This document shows, one piece after another, positions 28,926 to 38,746 of a DNA stretch of 64,000 nucleotides. Within the stretch, counting starts at the first letter, position 1, and each line of letters begins with the position of its first letter. Source of the stretch: CAVORD01 sp963698535 (GTDB lineage: Bacteria > Bacteroidota > Bacteroidia > Bacteroidales > VadinHA17). Under the pieces are notes generated by a model. It saw nothing but the letters and a program-made list of their open reading frames with translations, searched no databases and was not told where the DNA came from. The stretch lies in NCBI GenBank assembly GCA_963698535.1, contig CAVORD010000001.1, positions 992,001 through 1,056,000 of the forward strand. Direction: 5' to 3'. The position numbers and the translations under genes are program-made.

Positions 28926-30359
28926 CTAACTTACAATTTCCAGCCTCGATTTAAGATACTCGATCGTACCAACCTCAATAAAGGAGAAACCGGAACCCCT
29001 TACAAAGTTTCCTGCCAGTATTACGATAATATCGCTATCGGACAATTGATAATTAGGAGTTATATTCTGCAGGGCGGTCTTTATAAATGCCTCCGTTGAG
29101 TTCTTCTTATCCTGATAGGTGGAATAGACCCCGTATGACAAGGCCAGTTCACGCATGGTTCTGACAGAGTAGCATTGTGCCAGAATGAGCGTGATGCCAC
29201 GGAAAGCTGCCATATTTCTTATTGTTCTGCCTCTGGAGGTATCGGCAACAATACCGCGCGATCCAATTCTTATTGATGTTTTAACAGCTACCTTGGCAAG
29301 ATAGGCAGAGACCTCACCTGTAAGATTACCCGACGACATCTCAATATACTTCTCTTTATTATTGAGTTCCACCTCTTTCGCAACCTTGGTCATTGCTTTA
29401 ACAGCTTCAAGAGGGAATTTGCCGTATGCCGTTTCGCCACTGAGCATGATCGCATCGGTCTGGGAGAGAACAGCATTGGCTATATCGGAGACCTCAGCCC
29501 TGGTGGGTCTGGGATTAGTAATCATGGAGTGAAGCATCTGAGTGGCCACGATCACAGGCTTTCTCTTCTCAATACACTTGTTGATGATCATCTTCTGGAT
29601 TCCCGGTATCTTCTCAAAAGGCACCTCAATGGCAAGATCGCCACGTGCTACCATTATACCATATACATGATCCAGTATTTCATCAATATTATCAACACCC
29701 TCCTGGTTCTCTATCTTGGCTATGATCTTGATAGCGCTTTTTTTCTCGTCAAGAATAGCCTGAACATCCATAACATCCTGCTTGTTCCTTACAAATGAAT
29801 GGGCAATAAAGTCAATGTCGTGATCAATGGCGAAATCGATATATTCCCTGTCCTTATCGTTTATTGAGGGAAGATTGATCCTTGCAGTAGGGACATTAAC
29901 ACTTTTGCGGGAACCCAGTACACCATCATTGAGGACCACACAATTCAGAAACTTGCCATCCACACCCTTTACTTTTAACTCTATCTCACCATCATCAATA
30001 AGGATAGTGCATCCCTCACCCAGATCGTTGGCAATATTATTATAGGTAACAAATATACATCCCGGGTCAGTTACCCCGTCGCTGTCACCAATTATTCGTA
30101 TATCCTGTCCGGCTAAAAGCTGAATTGGTTCATCGCACCTTGTTGTCCTTATCTCCGGTCCCTTGGTATCTATCAGGAATGGAATCTTATCTGATACCTT
30201 TCTTGCATTCTCCATGACCCTTAACGTTCCTTCAATCTCCTGATGGGCGGTATTGATCCTTATCACATCCATCCCGGCTTCATACAACTCTTTTAAAAAT
30301 TCAGGCTCACAACGTTTGTCTGAAATGGTCGCCACAATTTTAGTCCTCTTTCTGTTCAT
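28926..30359 (-). CDS. pyk: Pyruvate kinase
   Basis: The 477-residue enzyme transfers phosphate from PEP to ADP. Signatures are KIVATISDKRCEPEFLK, AGMDVIRINTAH, IAKIENQEGVDNIDEI (active-site Lys region), VARGDLAIEVPFEKIP and TQMLHSMITNPRPTRAE. It lacks the C-terminal PEP-utiliser domain some bacterial forms have. It overlaps nothing and lies 20 bases downstream of aroQ on the same strand, so it may share its transcript. With ppdK and pckA in the same 10-kb region, the PEP/pyruvate node is unusually concentrated here. Confidence 0.95.
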   Translation of the reverse strand: MNRKRTKIVATISDKRCEPEFLKELYEAGMDVIRINTAHQEIEGTLRVMENARKVSDKIPFLIDTKGPEIRTTRCDEPIQLLAGQDIRIIGDSDGVTDPGCIFVTYNNIANDLGEGCTILIDDGEIELKVKGVDGKFLNCVVLNDGVLGSRKSVNVPTARINLPSINDKDREYIDFAIDHDIDFIAHSFVRNKQDVMDVQAILDEKKSAIKIIAKIENQEGVDNIDEILDHVYGIMVARGDLAIEVPFEKIPGIQKMIINKCIEKRKPVIVATQMLHSMITNPRPTRAEVSDIANAVLSQTDAIMLSGETAYGKFPLEAVKAMTKVAKEVELNNKEKYIEMSSGNLTGEVSAYLAKVAVKTSIRIGSRGIVADTSRGRTIRNMAAFRGITLILAQCYSVRTMRELALSYGVYSTYQDKKNSTEAFIKTALQNITPNYQLSDSDIIVILAGNFVRGSGFSFIEVGTIEYLKSRLEIVS

Positions 30360-30379
30360 CTTTTAAAAATTACTTTATC

Positions 30380-30808
30380 CTACCTGCTTAATATTCCTTC
30401 AAGTGCAATGATCCCAAGCCTGTACGACTCAAGACCGAACCCGGTGATAGTACCTTTACAAACCGGAGAGATAAGACTCACATGCCTGAAATCCTCCCTT
30501 GCATATATATTGGTAATATGTACCTCAACAACAGGAATATCGATTGAAGAGATTGCATCCCTTATGGCAACAGAGGTATGGGTATATCCGGCTGCATTTA
30601 GAATAATACCATCGTACACCCCTTCTGATGAATGAATGGAATTAATAATTTCCCCCTCCACATTCGACTGGAAGAAATCGAGTTCCAACATTTCAAATTT
30701 GCTTTTAAGCAATCCCAAATAGTCTTCAAAACTCTGATTACCATATTTCTCAGGCTCTCTTTTTCCAAGAAGATTGAGATTAGGTCCGTTAATTATCCGG
30801 ATTTTCAT
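30380..30808 (-). CDS. aroQ: 3-Dehydroquinate dehydratase, type II
   Basis: From the ATG at 30808 the enzyme has 142 residues, the normal size of type II dehydroquinases. It shows INGPNLNLLGKREPEKYG with the catalytic Tyr, ILNAAGYTHTSVAIRDAI, VEVHITNIYAREDFRHVS with the active-site His, and SPVCKGTITGFGLESY. It converts dehydroquinate to dehydroshikimate, step three of the pathway, and supplements the aro operon at 13-18 kb. The longer in-frame upstream extension lacks conservation and would cross the promoter region shared with xerD. Confidence 0.95.
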   Translation of the reverse strand: MKIRIINGPNLNLLGKREPEKYGNQSFEDYLGLLKSKFEMLELDFFQSNVEGEIINSIHSSEGVYDGIILNAAGYTHTSVAIRDAISSIDIPVVEVHITNIYAREDFRHVSLISPVCKGTITGFGLESYRLGIIALEGILSR

Positions 30809-30904
30809 GCAGGATTTTTGTTTATCATACAAAAGTAATAAAAGGGAGTCAGATTTGGAGCAGAATAAATCATCGAGTACATTTATAATGAGAATAAATA
30901 CTAT

Positions 30905-31804
30905 ATGGGCAGAAGCTGGAAGCATTGGAGCGGGGAGTTTAAAGATTATCTTTCCCTTGAAAAATCATTATCAGCACCAAGCGTTGAAGCCTACCTCTAT
31001 GACATTGATAAATTAAGGGAATTTTCCGAGAGCAGAGACGATGGCCGGGGTCCGGAGGCCATAAGCTATTCCGACCTTAAAGAGTTTCTCGTCTGGTTCT
31101 CTGAGCGTTATGATAACAGCAGGACTCAGGCAAGGGTAATAAGCGGTATCAGAGCCTTTTATAAATTCATGCTTATCGAAGGTGCAATAGATGAGAGTCC
31201 GGCCTCGCTTATAGAATCACCAAGAATGGGTGTGAAACTACCTCAGGTACTGTCACTGGAGGAGATAGAGGCGATTCTGAATTCGATCGATCTGAGTACA
31301 CCAACAGGGCACAGGAATAAAGCAATAATTGAGACCTTGTATGGCTGCGGACTGAGGGTCTCGGAGCTGGTAAACCTGAAACTCACCGATCTGCATAAGG
31401 AGGAGGGCTATATTTCAGTTGTGGGAAAGGGAAGCAAGCAAAGACTTGTGCCACTTGGAGGTAAGGCCCTTGATGAAATTGAAAATTATATGTTTCACAG
31501 AAATCAACTGGCTTCAATAACCGATAAGAATATAGTGTTCCTCAACAGAAGAGGAAAGAAGCTCTCCAGGGAGATGATATTCACTATTGTTAAGAAGCTG
31601 GCGAAAGACACTGGTATCAGGAAAAATATTTCACCTCACACTTTCCGGCACTCTTTTGCCACTCATATGGTTGAAGCGGGGGCCGATCTGAGAGCAGTAC
31701 AGGAGATGCTGGGACACGAATCGATACTTACCACCGAAATTTACACCCACATCGACAGATCCTTCTTGCGAGATACACTTAAACTATTCCATCCCAGAGC
31801 TTAG
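30905..31804 (+). CDS. xerD: Tyrosine recombinase XerD
   Basis: The 299-residue recombinase has an N-terminal SAM-like core-binding domain (residues 1-90) and a catalytic domain with Arg in YGCGLRVSELVNL, Lys in VVGKGSKQRLVP, His-x-x-Arg in SPHTFRHSFATHMVEAGAD, His in EMLGHESI and the nucleophile Tyr in TTEIYTHID. Size and motifs are those of chromosome dimer resolution XerC/D, not of a phage integrase, and no mobile element genes or direct repeats surround it. It diverges from aroQ with 96 bases between starts. Confidence 0.9.
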   Translation: MGRSWKHWSGEFKDYLSLEKSLSAPSVEAYLYDIDKLREFSESRDDGRGPEAISYSDLKEFLVWFSERYDNSRTQARVISGIRAFYKFMLIEGAIDESPASLIESPRMGVKLPQVLSLEEIEAILNSIDLSTPTGHRNKAIIETLYGCGLRVSELVNLKLTDLHKEEGYISVVGKGSKQRLVPLGGKALDEIENYMFHRNQLASITDKNIVFLNRRGKKLSREMIFTIVKKLAKDTGIRKNISPHTFRHSFATHMVEAGADLRAVQEMLGHESILTTEIYTHIDRSFLRDTLKLFHPRA

Positions 31805-31981
31805 AAATAAATCTGTTCCAATGCTCTTTTTTATAATAAAACCCTGCTGTTATTGCGGGAGGACCTGGAAAAGACCTTTTTAGAACAGGATAAGGAGGCT
31901 GATTGCTAAATATCAGACCATACCATTGAACAATCGGGCCTCTAATGCATTATATTTGCAGGCCAATTAACAGGGAGGATC

Positions 31982-33262
31982 ATGCAATTTATTAAAGACT
32001 TCTGGAGGGAACTTCTCTTTATACTTACAGAGATGTCACCATATCTTATGCTCGGTTTCTTTTTTGCCGGGTTGTTACATATTTTGTTTCCCAAGAGGCT
32101 TGTGAGAAAATATATGGGAGGAGCCGGACTGATGCCAATTATAAATGCGTCACTGCTGGGAGTACCCCTTCCGCTTTGCTCCTGTGGTGTTATCCCTACA
32201 GGCATATCATTTTACAATCATGGCGCATCAAGGGGAGCTACCACATCATTCCTTATCTCTACTCCACAAACAGGTGTTGACTCAATACTTGTTACGTACA
32301 GCCTTATGGGACTGCCATTTGCTATCATCAGGCCTATTGTTGCCTTTTTTACCGGTATCACCGGAGGCCTTCTTACAAGCAGGCTAACAAAAAAAGAGCC
32401 CAAACTGGTTACCGACGACAAAACAAATGGTGATGTACAAGTAAAGGGATTCTTCAATAAAATATCAGAAATGTTCAGGTATGCGTTTGTTGAGTTTCTT
32501 CAGGATATATCCAAATGGCTAATCATCGGTATTCTGGTAGCCGCTGCTATAAGCGTGGTAATTCCTGATGACTTCTTTGCAAATACCTTTTCCAATGAGT
32601 TTGCAGGGATGATACTAATACTGATAGCAGCCATTCCAGTCTATATTTGTGCCACAGCATCGGTTCCTATTGCTGCAGTACTTCTTTTAAAAGGCCTATC
32701 ACCGGGCGCCGCACTTGTGCTGCTAATGGCTGGCCCTGCTACCAATGCGGCAACAATAACTATGATAGGAAAAGTGATGGGTAAAAAGACACTTGCTGCC
32801 TACCTCATTTCAATCATTACAGGCGCTATGCTTTTTGGCACCATAATAAACTGGTTACCACGTGAGTGGTTCTCAATTACCGATCATTTTGGCCACGCCT
32901 CACATAATCATGGACTGCTGCCTGAATGGCTCCAGATTACAACAGCTGTTACCCTGGTGGCTCTTATTATCTTCGGCTTCATTAAGAAATATTTTATAGA
33001 TTCAAAAAAGATGAATTCAACAAATCAATCACAAAGCGACTCCTCAACATCTCCGCTATTTTCTACTTTTAAGGTGGAAGGGATGACCTGCAACCATTGT
33101 AAAGCAAATGTGGAAGGAAGCCTTAAAGGCATAGATGGCGTTGAAGGTGCAACAGCTGACCTTGCAACCGGTACTGTAAGAGTAGACGGGAAAAGCATAG
33201 ATCCTGAATCGGTTAAAATTGCTATTGAAAAGGCAGGATATACATTCAAGGGGCAGAGTTAA
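31982..33262 (+). CDS. Permease (UPF0718 / SO_0444-type Cu/Zn efflux) with C-terminal heavy-metal-associated domain
   Basis: The 426-residue protein starts at an ATG with GGGAGG upstream. Residues 1-345 are a permease with about eight membrane segments and two related halves. Family signatures are LGVPLPLCSCGVIPTGIS (Cys-rich, near residue 58) and AGPATNAATITMIGK. A His-containing loop (HFGHASHNHG) lies near residue 305. Residues about 360-426 form an HMA domain with the metal motif GMTCNHC. The permease family exports metals or organoarsenicals, and fusions to HMA are typical of the SO_0444 Cu/Zn efflux type. Metal specificity is inferred. It appears monocistronic. Confidence 0.82.
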   Translation: MQFIKDFWRELLFILTEMSPYLMLGFFFAGLLHILFPKRLVRKYMGGAGLMPIINASLLGVPLPLCSCGVIPTGISFYNHGASRGATTSFLISTPQTGVDSILVTYSLMGLPFAIIRPIVAFFTGITGGLLTSRLTKKEPKLVTDDKTNGDVQVKGFFNKISEMFRYAFVEFLQDISKWLIIGILVAAAISVVIPDDFFANTFSNEFAGMILILIAAIPVYICATASVPIAAVLLLKGLSPGAALVLLMAGPATNAATITMIGKVMGKKTLAAYLISIITGAMLFGTIINWLPREWFSITDHFGHASHNHGLLPEWLQITTAVTLVALIIFGFIKKYFIDSKKMNSTNQSQSDSSTSPLFSTFKVEGMTCNHCKANVEGSLKGIDGVEGATADLATGTVRVDGKSIDPESVKIAIEKAGYTFKGQS

Positions 33263-33327
33263 TACCCTTCATTGTAATCAGCTCATTATCAGCGTTTTTA
33301 TGATTTTCAGTTTTGAAATATTTTCAA

Positions 33328-33335
33328 TATATTTG
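33328..33335 (+). promoter_or_regulatory. Candidate -7 element for ppdK
   Basis: TATATTTG matches the TAnnTTTG consensus of Bacteroidota promoters 49 bases before the ppdK start. At the -33 position only TTTTC near 33304 is found, one mismatch from TTTG. Confidence 0.4.
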
Positions 33336-33383
33336 CACTTTGATTTTAAGTGTTAATAATTTAACAATTCAATAACAAATATT

Positions 33384-36116
33384 ATGTCACAAGTAAAAAG
33401 AGTTTATACTTTCGGCGACAAGAAAGCTGAAGGTAAGGCACAGATGAAGAATCTTCTGGGGGGCAAAGGTGCAAACCTTGCTGAAATGAACCTTATTGGT
33501 GTTCCAGTACCTCCGGGATTTACAATAACAACTGATGTTTGCACCGAATACAATACACTTGGCAGAGAAAAGGTCGTGGAACTTATCAAGGATGAAGTTA
33601 AGGCTGCCATAATTAACATAGAGACCATAATGGGCACCTCGTTCGGAAGCCTCGAGAACCCCTGTCTTGTCTCAGTAAGATCAGGATCAAGGGTTAGTAT
33701 GCCAGGTATGATGGATACTGTACTCAACCTTGGTATGAATGACAATGCGGTGGAAGGGCTTGCAAAGAAGACAGGTAACCCATGGTTCGCATGGGATTCA
33801 TACCGTCGTTTTGTTCAGATGTATGGCGATGTGGTTCTTGATCTGAAGCCAAGATCAAAAGAGGATGCAGATCCTTTCGAGGAGATAATTGAAGAGATGA
33901 AGGAGCATAAGGGCATTGAGCTCGACACTGATCTTTCGGTTGACGACCTCAAAGCTCTGGTTCAGAAATTCAAAAAAGCCGTTAAAGAGAGAACAGGAAG
34001 AGACTTCCCTGTTGATCCATGGGAACAACTTTGGGGAGCCGTTTGTGCTGTATTCGACAGCTGGATGAACCCCAGGGCAAAATATTACAGGCTCATCAAC
34101 CAGATACCTGAGGACTGGGGCACTGCAGTGAACGTGCAGGCTATGGTTTTCGGTAACATGGGAAATAATTCAGGTACAGGTGTAGCTTTCACCCGCGATG
34201 CCGGAACAGGTGAGAACATTTTTAATGGCGAATATCTTATCAATGCTCAGGGTGAAGATGTTGTAGCCGGGATACGTACACCTCAGCAAATTACCCTCGA
34301 AGGCTCAAAGAGATGGGCTGTTCTTGCGGAAGTTACTGAGGCCGACCGTGCCAAGAAGTATCCTTCACTTGAAGAGGTAATGCCTTCGGTTTACAAGGAG
34401 CTTTTCACCATCCAGAAGAAACTTGAGAACCATTATAAGGATATGCAGGATCTTGAATTCACTATTCAGGATGGCAAACTATGGCTGCTGCAGACAAGAA
34501 ATGGAAAGAGGACAGGTGCCGCAATGGTAACTATTGCAATGGATATGTTCAGGGAAGGACTGATCTCCGACAAGGATGTGCTTATGCGTCAAACCGCTTC
34601 AAAGCTTGACGAACTTCTTCACCCGGTATTCGATAAGGGAGCTATGGCAAAGACCGCCGTCCTGGCAAAAGGTCTGCCGGCATCACCCGGAGCAGCAACA
34701 GGTCAGATAATTTTCTTTGCCGACGAGGCCAGGATGTTTCCCCAGACAATACTTGTACGTATCGAGACATCACCGGAAGACCTTGAGGGAATGAATATTG
34801 CCAGAGGTATTCTCACTGCACGTGGCGGAATGACATCACATGCAGCTGTTGTCGCAAGAGGAATGGGTAAATGCTGTGTTTCAGGTGCCGGAAGTCTTGT
34901 TATTAATTACAAAGACAGGACCATGACTGTTGGTGGAAAGGTACTCAAAGAGGGTGACTGGATTTCGCTTAACGGCTCAACAGGTGAGGTTTACGAAGGT
35001 AAGATCAAGACCATCGATCCTGAATTAAGTGGTGACTTTGGTTCTATAATGGAACTCTCCAACAAATATACCCGCATGACCGTAAGGACTAATGCCGACT
35101 CACCAAAAGATGCACGTATTGCGCGCAACTTTGGAGCAAAGGGAATCGGTCTGTGCCGTACAGAGCATATGTTCTTCGAAGGCGAGAGGATAAAGGCAAT
35201 GAGAGAGATGATCCTTTCTGAGAACGAAGAGGGTCGCAGAAAAGCTTTAGAGAAGCTTCTGCCATTCCAGAGAGAAGATTTCGAGGGTATTCTTGAAGCA
35301 ATGGCCGGATACGGTGTAACAATACGACTGCTGGATCCACCTCTCCATGAGTTTGTTCCTCACGAAGAGGCTAACCAAAAGGAGATGGCCAAAGAGATGG
35401 GTATTTCAGTTGAAAAGATCAAACAACTGGTTGATAACCTTCATGAGTTTAACCCGATGCTCGGCCACCGTGGTTGCAGGCTGGGAAATACATACCCTGA
35501 GATAACAGAGATGCAGGCCAGGGCTATCCTGGAAGCAGCTGTTAATCTTAAGAAGAAAGGTATTGATGCCAGACCGGAAATTATGGTTCCTCTTATCGGA
35601 ACTGTTAAGGAGTTTAAGATGCAGGAGGAGATAATACGCAAAACTGCTGAGAAAGTTTTCAAAGAGAAGGGTGAAAAGATCGACTACCTTCTTGGAACAA
35701 TGATCGAGATTCCAAGGGCAGCACTGGTAGCTTCAGAGATCGCCGAAGTAGCAGAATTCTTTTCATTCGGAACAAACGACCTCACTCAGATGACATTCGG
35801 ATATTCACGTGATGACATCGGTAAATTCCTCCCTATCTATCTTGAGAAGGGTATACTTAAGACCGATCCGTTCCAGACACTTGATCAGGAAGGTGTGGGC
35901 CAACTAATACGCATGGGCGTTGAAAGAGGCCGTACTGGACGCAAAGGCCTGAAAGTAGGTATTTGTGGTGAACATGGTGGTGATCCGGCATCTGTTGACT
36001 TCTGTCATCAGGTTGGAATGGACTATGTAAGCTGCTCTCCTTTCAGGGTACCGATAGCAAGGCTGGCAGCAGCACAGGCAGCTTTGGGAACTGAGAATGT
36101 AGTATCATCTGTATAA
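33384..36116 (+). CDS. ppdK: Pyruvate, phosphate dikinase
   Basis: The 910-residue enzyme interconverts pyruvate, ATP and phosphate with PEP, AMP and pyrophosphate. In order: ATP-grasp-like N-terminal domain (NLLGGKGANLAEMNLIGVPVPPGF, VSVRSGSRVSMPGMMDTVLNLG), swivelling domain with the phospho-His in TARGGMTSHAAVVARGMG, and the PEP/pyruvate TIM barrel (LCRTEHMFFE, GTNDLTQMTFGYSRDD, GICGEHGGDP with the catalytic Cys). It is full length and intact. In anaerobes it lets glycolysis or gluconeogenesis run with pyrophosphate. A strong terminator follows. Confidence 0.97.
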   Translation: MSQVKRVYTFGDKKAEGKAQMKNLLGGKGANLAEMNLIGVPVPPGFTITTDVCTEYNTLGREKVVELIKDEVKAAIINIETIMGTSFGSLENPCLVSVRSGSRVSMPGMMDTVLNLGMNDNAVEGLAKKTGNPWFAWDSYRRFVQMYGDVVLDLKPRSKEDADPFEEIIEEMKEHKGIELDTDLSVDDLKALVQKFKKAVKERTGRDFPVDPWEQLWGAVCAVFDSWMNPRAKYYRLINQIPEDWGTAVNVQAMVFGNMGNNSGTGVAFTRDAGTGENIFNGEYLINAQGEDVVAGIRTPQQITLEGSKRWAVLAEVTEADRAKKYPSLEEVMPSVYKELFTIQKKLENHYKDMQDLEFTIQDGKLWLLQTRNGKRTGAAMVTIAMDMFREGLISDKDVLMRQTASKLDELLHPVFDKGAMAKTAVLAKGLPASPGAATGQIIFFADEARMFPQTILVRIETSPEDLEGMNIARGILTARGGMTSHAAVVARGMGKCCVSGAGSLVINYKDRTMTVGGKVLKEGDWISLNGSTGEVYEGKIKTIDPELSGDFGSIMELSNKYTRMTVRTNADSPKDARIARNFGAKGIGLCRTEHMFFEGERIKAMREMILSENEEGRRKALEKLLPFQREDFEGILEAMAGYGVTIRLLDPPLHEFVPHEEANQKEMAKEMGISVEKIKQLVDNLHEFNPMLGHRGCRLGNTYPEITEMQARAILEAAVNLKKKGIDARPEIMVPLIGTVKEFKMQEEIIRKTAEKVFKEKGEKIDYLLGTMIEIPRAALVASEIAEVAEFFSFGTNDLTQMTFGYSRDDIGKFLPIYLEKGILKTDPFQTLDQEGVGQLIRMGVERGRTGRKGLKVGICGEHGGDPASVDFCHQVGMDYVSCSPFRVPIARLAAAQAALGTENVVSSV

Positions 36117-36443
36117 AAGGTATTATTACACATAAAAGGAAAGAGGCATCGAATGATGCCTCTTTTTTTTGCGGAGAATACCTGTTCCTCTCTTAATCCT
36201 GATCTATCCCCTAATTTCAGCAAACCTTTTTTTAAACCGTAAACCTGATGCTGATTATATAAAACAGGCATTCTCCTTTGGCTGCCCTTATATATGACCG
36301 TTCAAAATGAAAATACCCTATCCTTTTAACAGGGTGTCAGTTCAAAAAGATGTTCTTTAATACTTTGTTGTCTTTACCCGCAACATTAAAATAGGAGCAT
36401 TTTTTATTTTTATACCTTTGGAAGTATAACCGAAAGTTTATAA
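36117..36443. other. Gene-free interval between ppdK and pckA
   Basis: Of 326 bases, the first 55 hold the ppdK terminator. Next comes a stretch without frames of note, and near 36309-36332 a weak inverted repeat (ACCCTATCC / ACAGGGT). A TACCTTTG sequence at 36413-36420, 24 bases before the pckA ATG, resembles the Bacteroidota -7 element but lacks a -33 match. No small gene is supported. Confidence 0.5.
36141..36170 (+). terminator. Terminator of ppdK
   Basis: AAGAGGCATC and GATGCCTCTT make a perfect 10-bp stem with loop GAAT, followed by a run of eight Ts. It lies 24 bases after the ppdK stop. Confidence 0.9.
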
Positions 36444-38064
36444 GTGATGATAAAAAGCTCAGATTTATTAAGATACGGAATTATTGATCCGGTTGAAATA
36501 GTTTATAATCCGTCGTATGAACTCCTGTACAATGAGGAGGTGAAGAAAGGGCAGGACAGGTTTGAGATGGGGCTGGAAACATCGTCAGGCGCAGTAGCTG
36601 TCGATACCGGCATTTTCACCGGCAGAAGCCCGAAAGATAAATATGTTGTTCTGGATGACACATCGAGAGATAATGTATGGTGGAAATCGGACAACCCTAA
36701 ATCCGACAACAAGCCAATAACCCGTGAGATATGGGATCACTGCAGGAAGCTGGCTTCCGACCAGTTGTCAGGGAAGAAACTCTATGTAGTGGATTGCTAC
36801 GCAGGTGCAAATGATAATACCCGGATAAAGGTGAGATTCATTATGGAAGTGGCCTGGCAGGCTCATTTTGTAAAGAACATGTTCATCAGACCCGAACCCG
36901 AAGAACTCAAGAATTTTGAACCCGGTTTTGTAGTACTTAATGCCTCAAAAACCACAAACAGTGAGTGGCAGAAGCAAGGCCTTAATTCAGAGAACTTCGT
37001 TATGTTCAATCTAACCGACGGGATGGCCGTTATAGGCGGAACCTGGTATGGCGGAGAGATGAAAAAAGGAATATTCTCAATCATGAACTATTACCTTCCT
37101 CTTAAAAATATTGCCTCCATGCACTGCTCGGCCAATGTAGGAAAGAAGGGTGATGTCGCGATCTTTTTTGGATTATCGGGCACAGGCAAAACAACCCTGT
37201 CGACAGATCCCGAAAGAGCACTGGTTGGTGATGATGAGCACGGCTGGGATGATGACGGGATATTTAATTTTGAAGGTGGATGCTATGCCAAATGCATAAA
37301 TCTGTCGAAGGAGAATGAACCGGATATCTATGAAGCAATTAAAAGAGATGCACTTCTGGAAAACGTTGTGGTCCACAGAAATGGAGAGATAAACTTTGCC
37401 GACGGATCCAAAACAGAAAACACCAGGGTCTCCTACCCTATTTATCACATAAATAATATAGTCAAGCCTGTTTCCAGGGCAGGTCATGCCAAAACGGTGA
37501 TCTTCCTTACTGCCGATGCATTCGGAGTACTTCCACCTGTGGCACGCCTTACTGAGGAACAGACAAGATACTATTTCCTCAGTGGCTACACGGCAAAGGT
37601 AGCCGGTACAGAACGCGGGATCAAGGAACCCGTCCCCTCTTTTTCAGCATGCTTCGGAGCAGCATTCCTGATGCTTGATCCGATAACCTATGCCCGGGAA
37701 CTTACCCGCAAAATGAAAGAGCATAACAGCCAGGCCTGGCTCGTCAATACAGGATGGATGGGCGGACCTTACGGTACAGGCAAAAGGATCGATCTGCCAT
37801 CTACCAGGCTGATAATCAATGCTATTCTGAATAATACAATAAAGGATGATGATTTTACCATCCTGCCTGTCTTTAATCTTGCCATACCTAAAACCCTTGA
37901 AGGATTGAACAGCGATCTGCTGGATCCGAGGAAAGCATGGAGCGAAAGGAAGAACTGGCATATTGCAGCTGTTTCACTTGGCCGATAAGTTTGTTTCAAA
38001 TTTCAGCAAGTTTGCTAAGAATCCTGAGACAGCAGAACTGATTTCGGCCGGACCGATACTGTAA
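36444..38064 (+). CDS. pckA: Phosphoenolpyruvate carboxykinase (ATP), one frame break near the C-terminus
   Basis: The ATP-dependent enzyme interconverts oxaloacetate and PEP. It shows DTGIFTGRSPKDKYVV, the kinase P-loop FFGLSGTGKTTLS, VGDDEHGWDDDGIFNFEGGCY and NTGWMGGPYGTGKRI. The uninterrupted frame stops at 37988 after AAVSLGR. One base later, from about 37979, it continues ADKFVSNFSKFAKNPETAE and ends ISAGPIL at 38064, the typical end of this family. Repaired length is 539 residues. The C-terminal helix is conserved in sequence, so the extra base is probably an error. In fermenting anaerobes the enzyme often fixes CO2 towards succinate; which direction applies here is not visible. Confidence 0.95.
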
Positions 38065-38091
38065 AGTTACCTTAACTCTTAATCATATATT

Positions 38092-38733
38092 ATGGACCCA
38101 CTATTGGTAATACTCATCTTATTTCTCTCCTACCTTGCAGGAAGTATTCCAACAGCTGTATGGACCGGTAAATTATTTCATGGTATCGATGTAAGGGAAC
38201 ATGGTTCAGGTAATGCCGGTGCTACAAATACCATAAGGGTCCTTGGATGGAGGAGTGGTATTCCTGTAATGATCGTAGACATAGGTAAGGGAGTACTTGC
38301 CACCATGTTACCGGTGATCTTTAAACTGGGAGTCCCAGGCTCTGTCGAGATCATTAATCTGCAGATCGTCGCCGGCCTGGTGGCGATAACAGGTCACATT
38401 TTCCCTCTCTTTGCAGGCTTCAGGGGAGGCAAAGGAGTAGCAACCACCTTTGGTGTCCTTCTTGCCCTTAGCCCCTTGCTTACGGCCTCCAGTATAGTGG
38501 TCTTCCTGCTTGTCCTGATACTGACCAAATATGTATCCCTGTCATCTATGACAGCTGGAATTATGTTTCCCATCCTTCTCTTTTTGGTCTTTCCCACCCC
38601 ATCGGTTGTTTTCAGGATATTCTCAGTCGTTGTTGCACTAGGATTGATTGCCACTCACCGAAAAAATATAAAAAGGCTCCTCCGTGGGGAAGAGCCTAAA
38701 TTCTTTTTTAAAAAGAAGGGCGGAAGCCAATAA
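38092..38733 (+). CDS. plsY: Acyl-phosphate:glycerol-3-phosphate acyltransferase
   Basis: The 213-residue inner membrane enzyme starts phospholipid synthesis by acylating glycerol-3-phosphate from acyl-phosphate. All three family motifs are visible: AGSIPTAVWTGKLFHGIDV followed by HGSGNAGATNTIRVLGW, GHIFPLFAGFRGGKGVATTFG, and a late ATHRKNIKRLLRGEE. About five membrane segments are seen, as expected. The Lys-rich tail is cytoplasmic. It follows pckA by 27 bases (using the repaired pckA end) and converges with the M48 protease. Confidence 0.95.
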   Translation: MDPLLVILILFLSYLAGSIPTAVWTGKLFHGIDVREHGSGNAGATNTIRVLGWRSGIPVMIVDIGKGVLATMLPVIFKLGVPGSVEIINLQIVAGLVAITGHIFPLFAGFRGGKGVATTFGVLLALSPLLTASSIVVFLLVLILTKYVSLSSMTAGIMFPILLFLVFPTPSVVFRIFSVVVALGLIATHRKNIKRLLRGEEPKFFFKKKGGSQ

Positions 38734-38746
38734 GAGGCCCCAGGAA

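Noticed and set aside
30905..31804. Tyrosine recombinase as sign of an integrated element
   Set aside because: The sequence has the size and motifs of housekeeping XerD; no attachment repeats, transfer or phage genes lie around it, and the only tRNA is 19 kb away.
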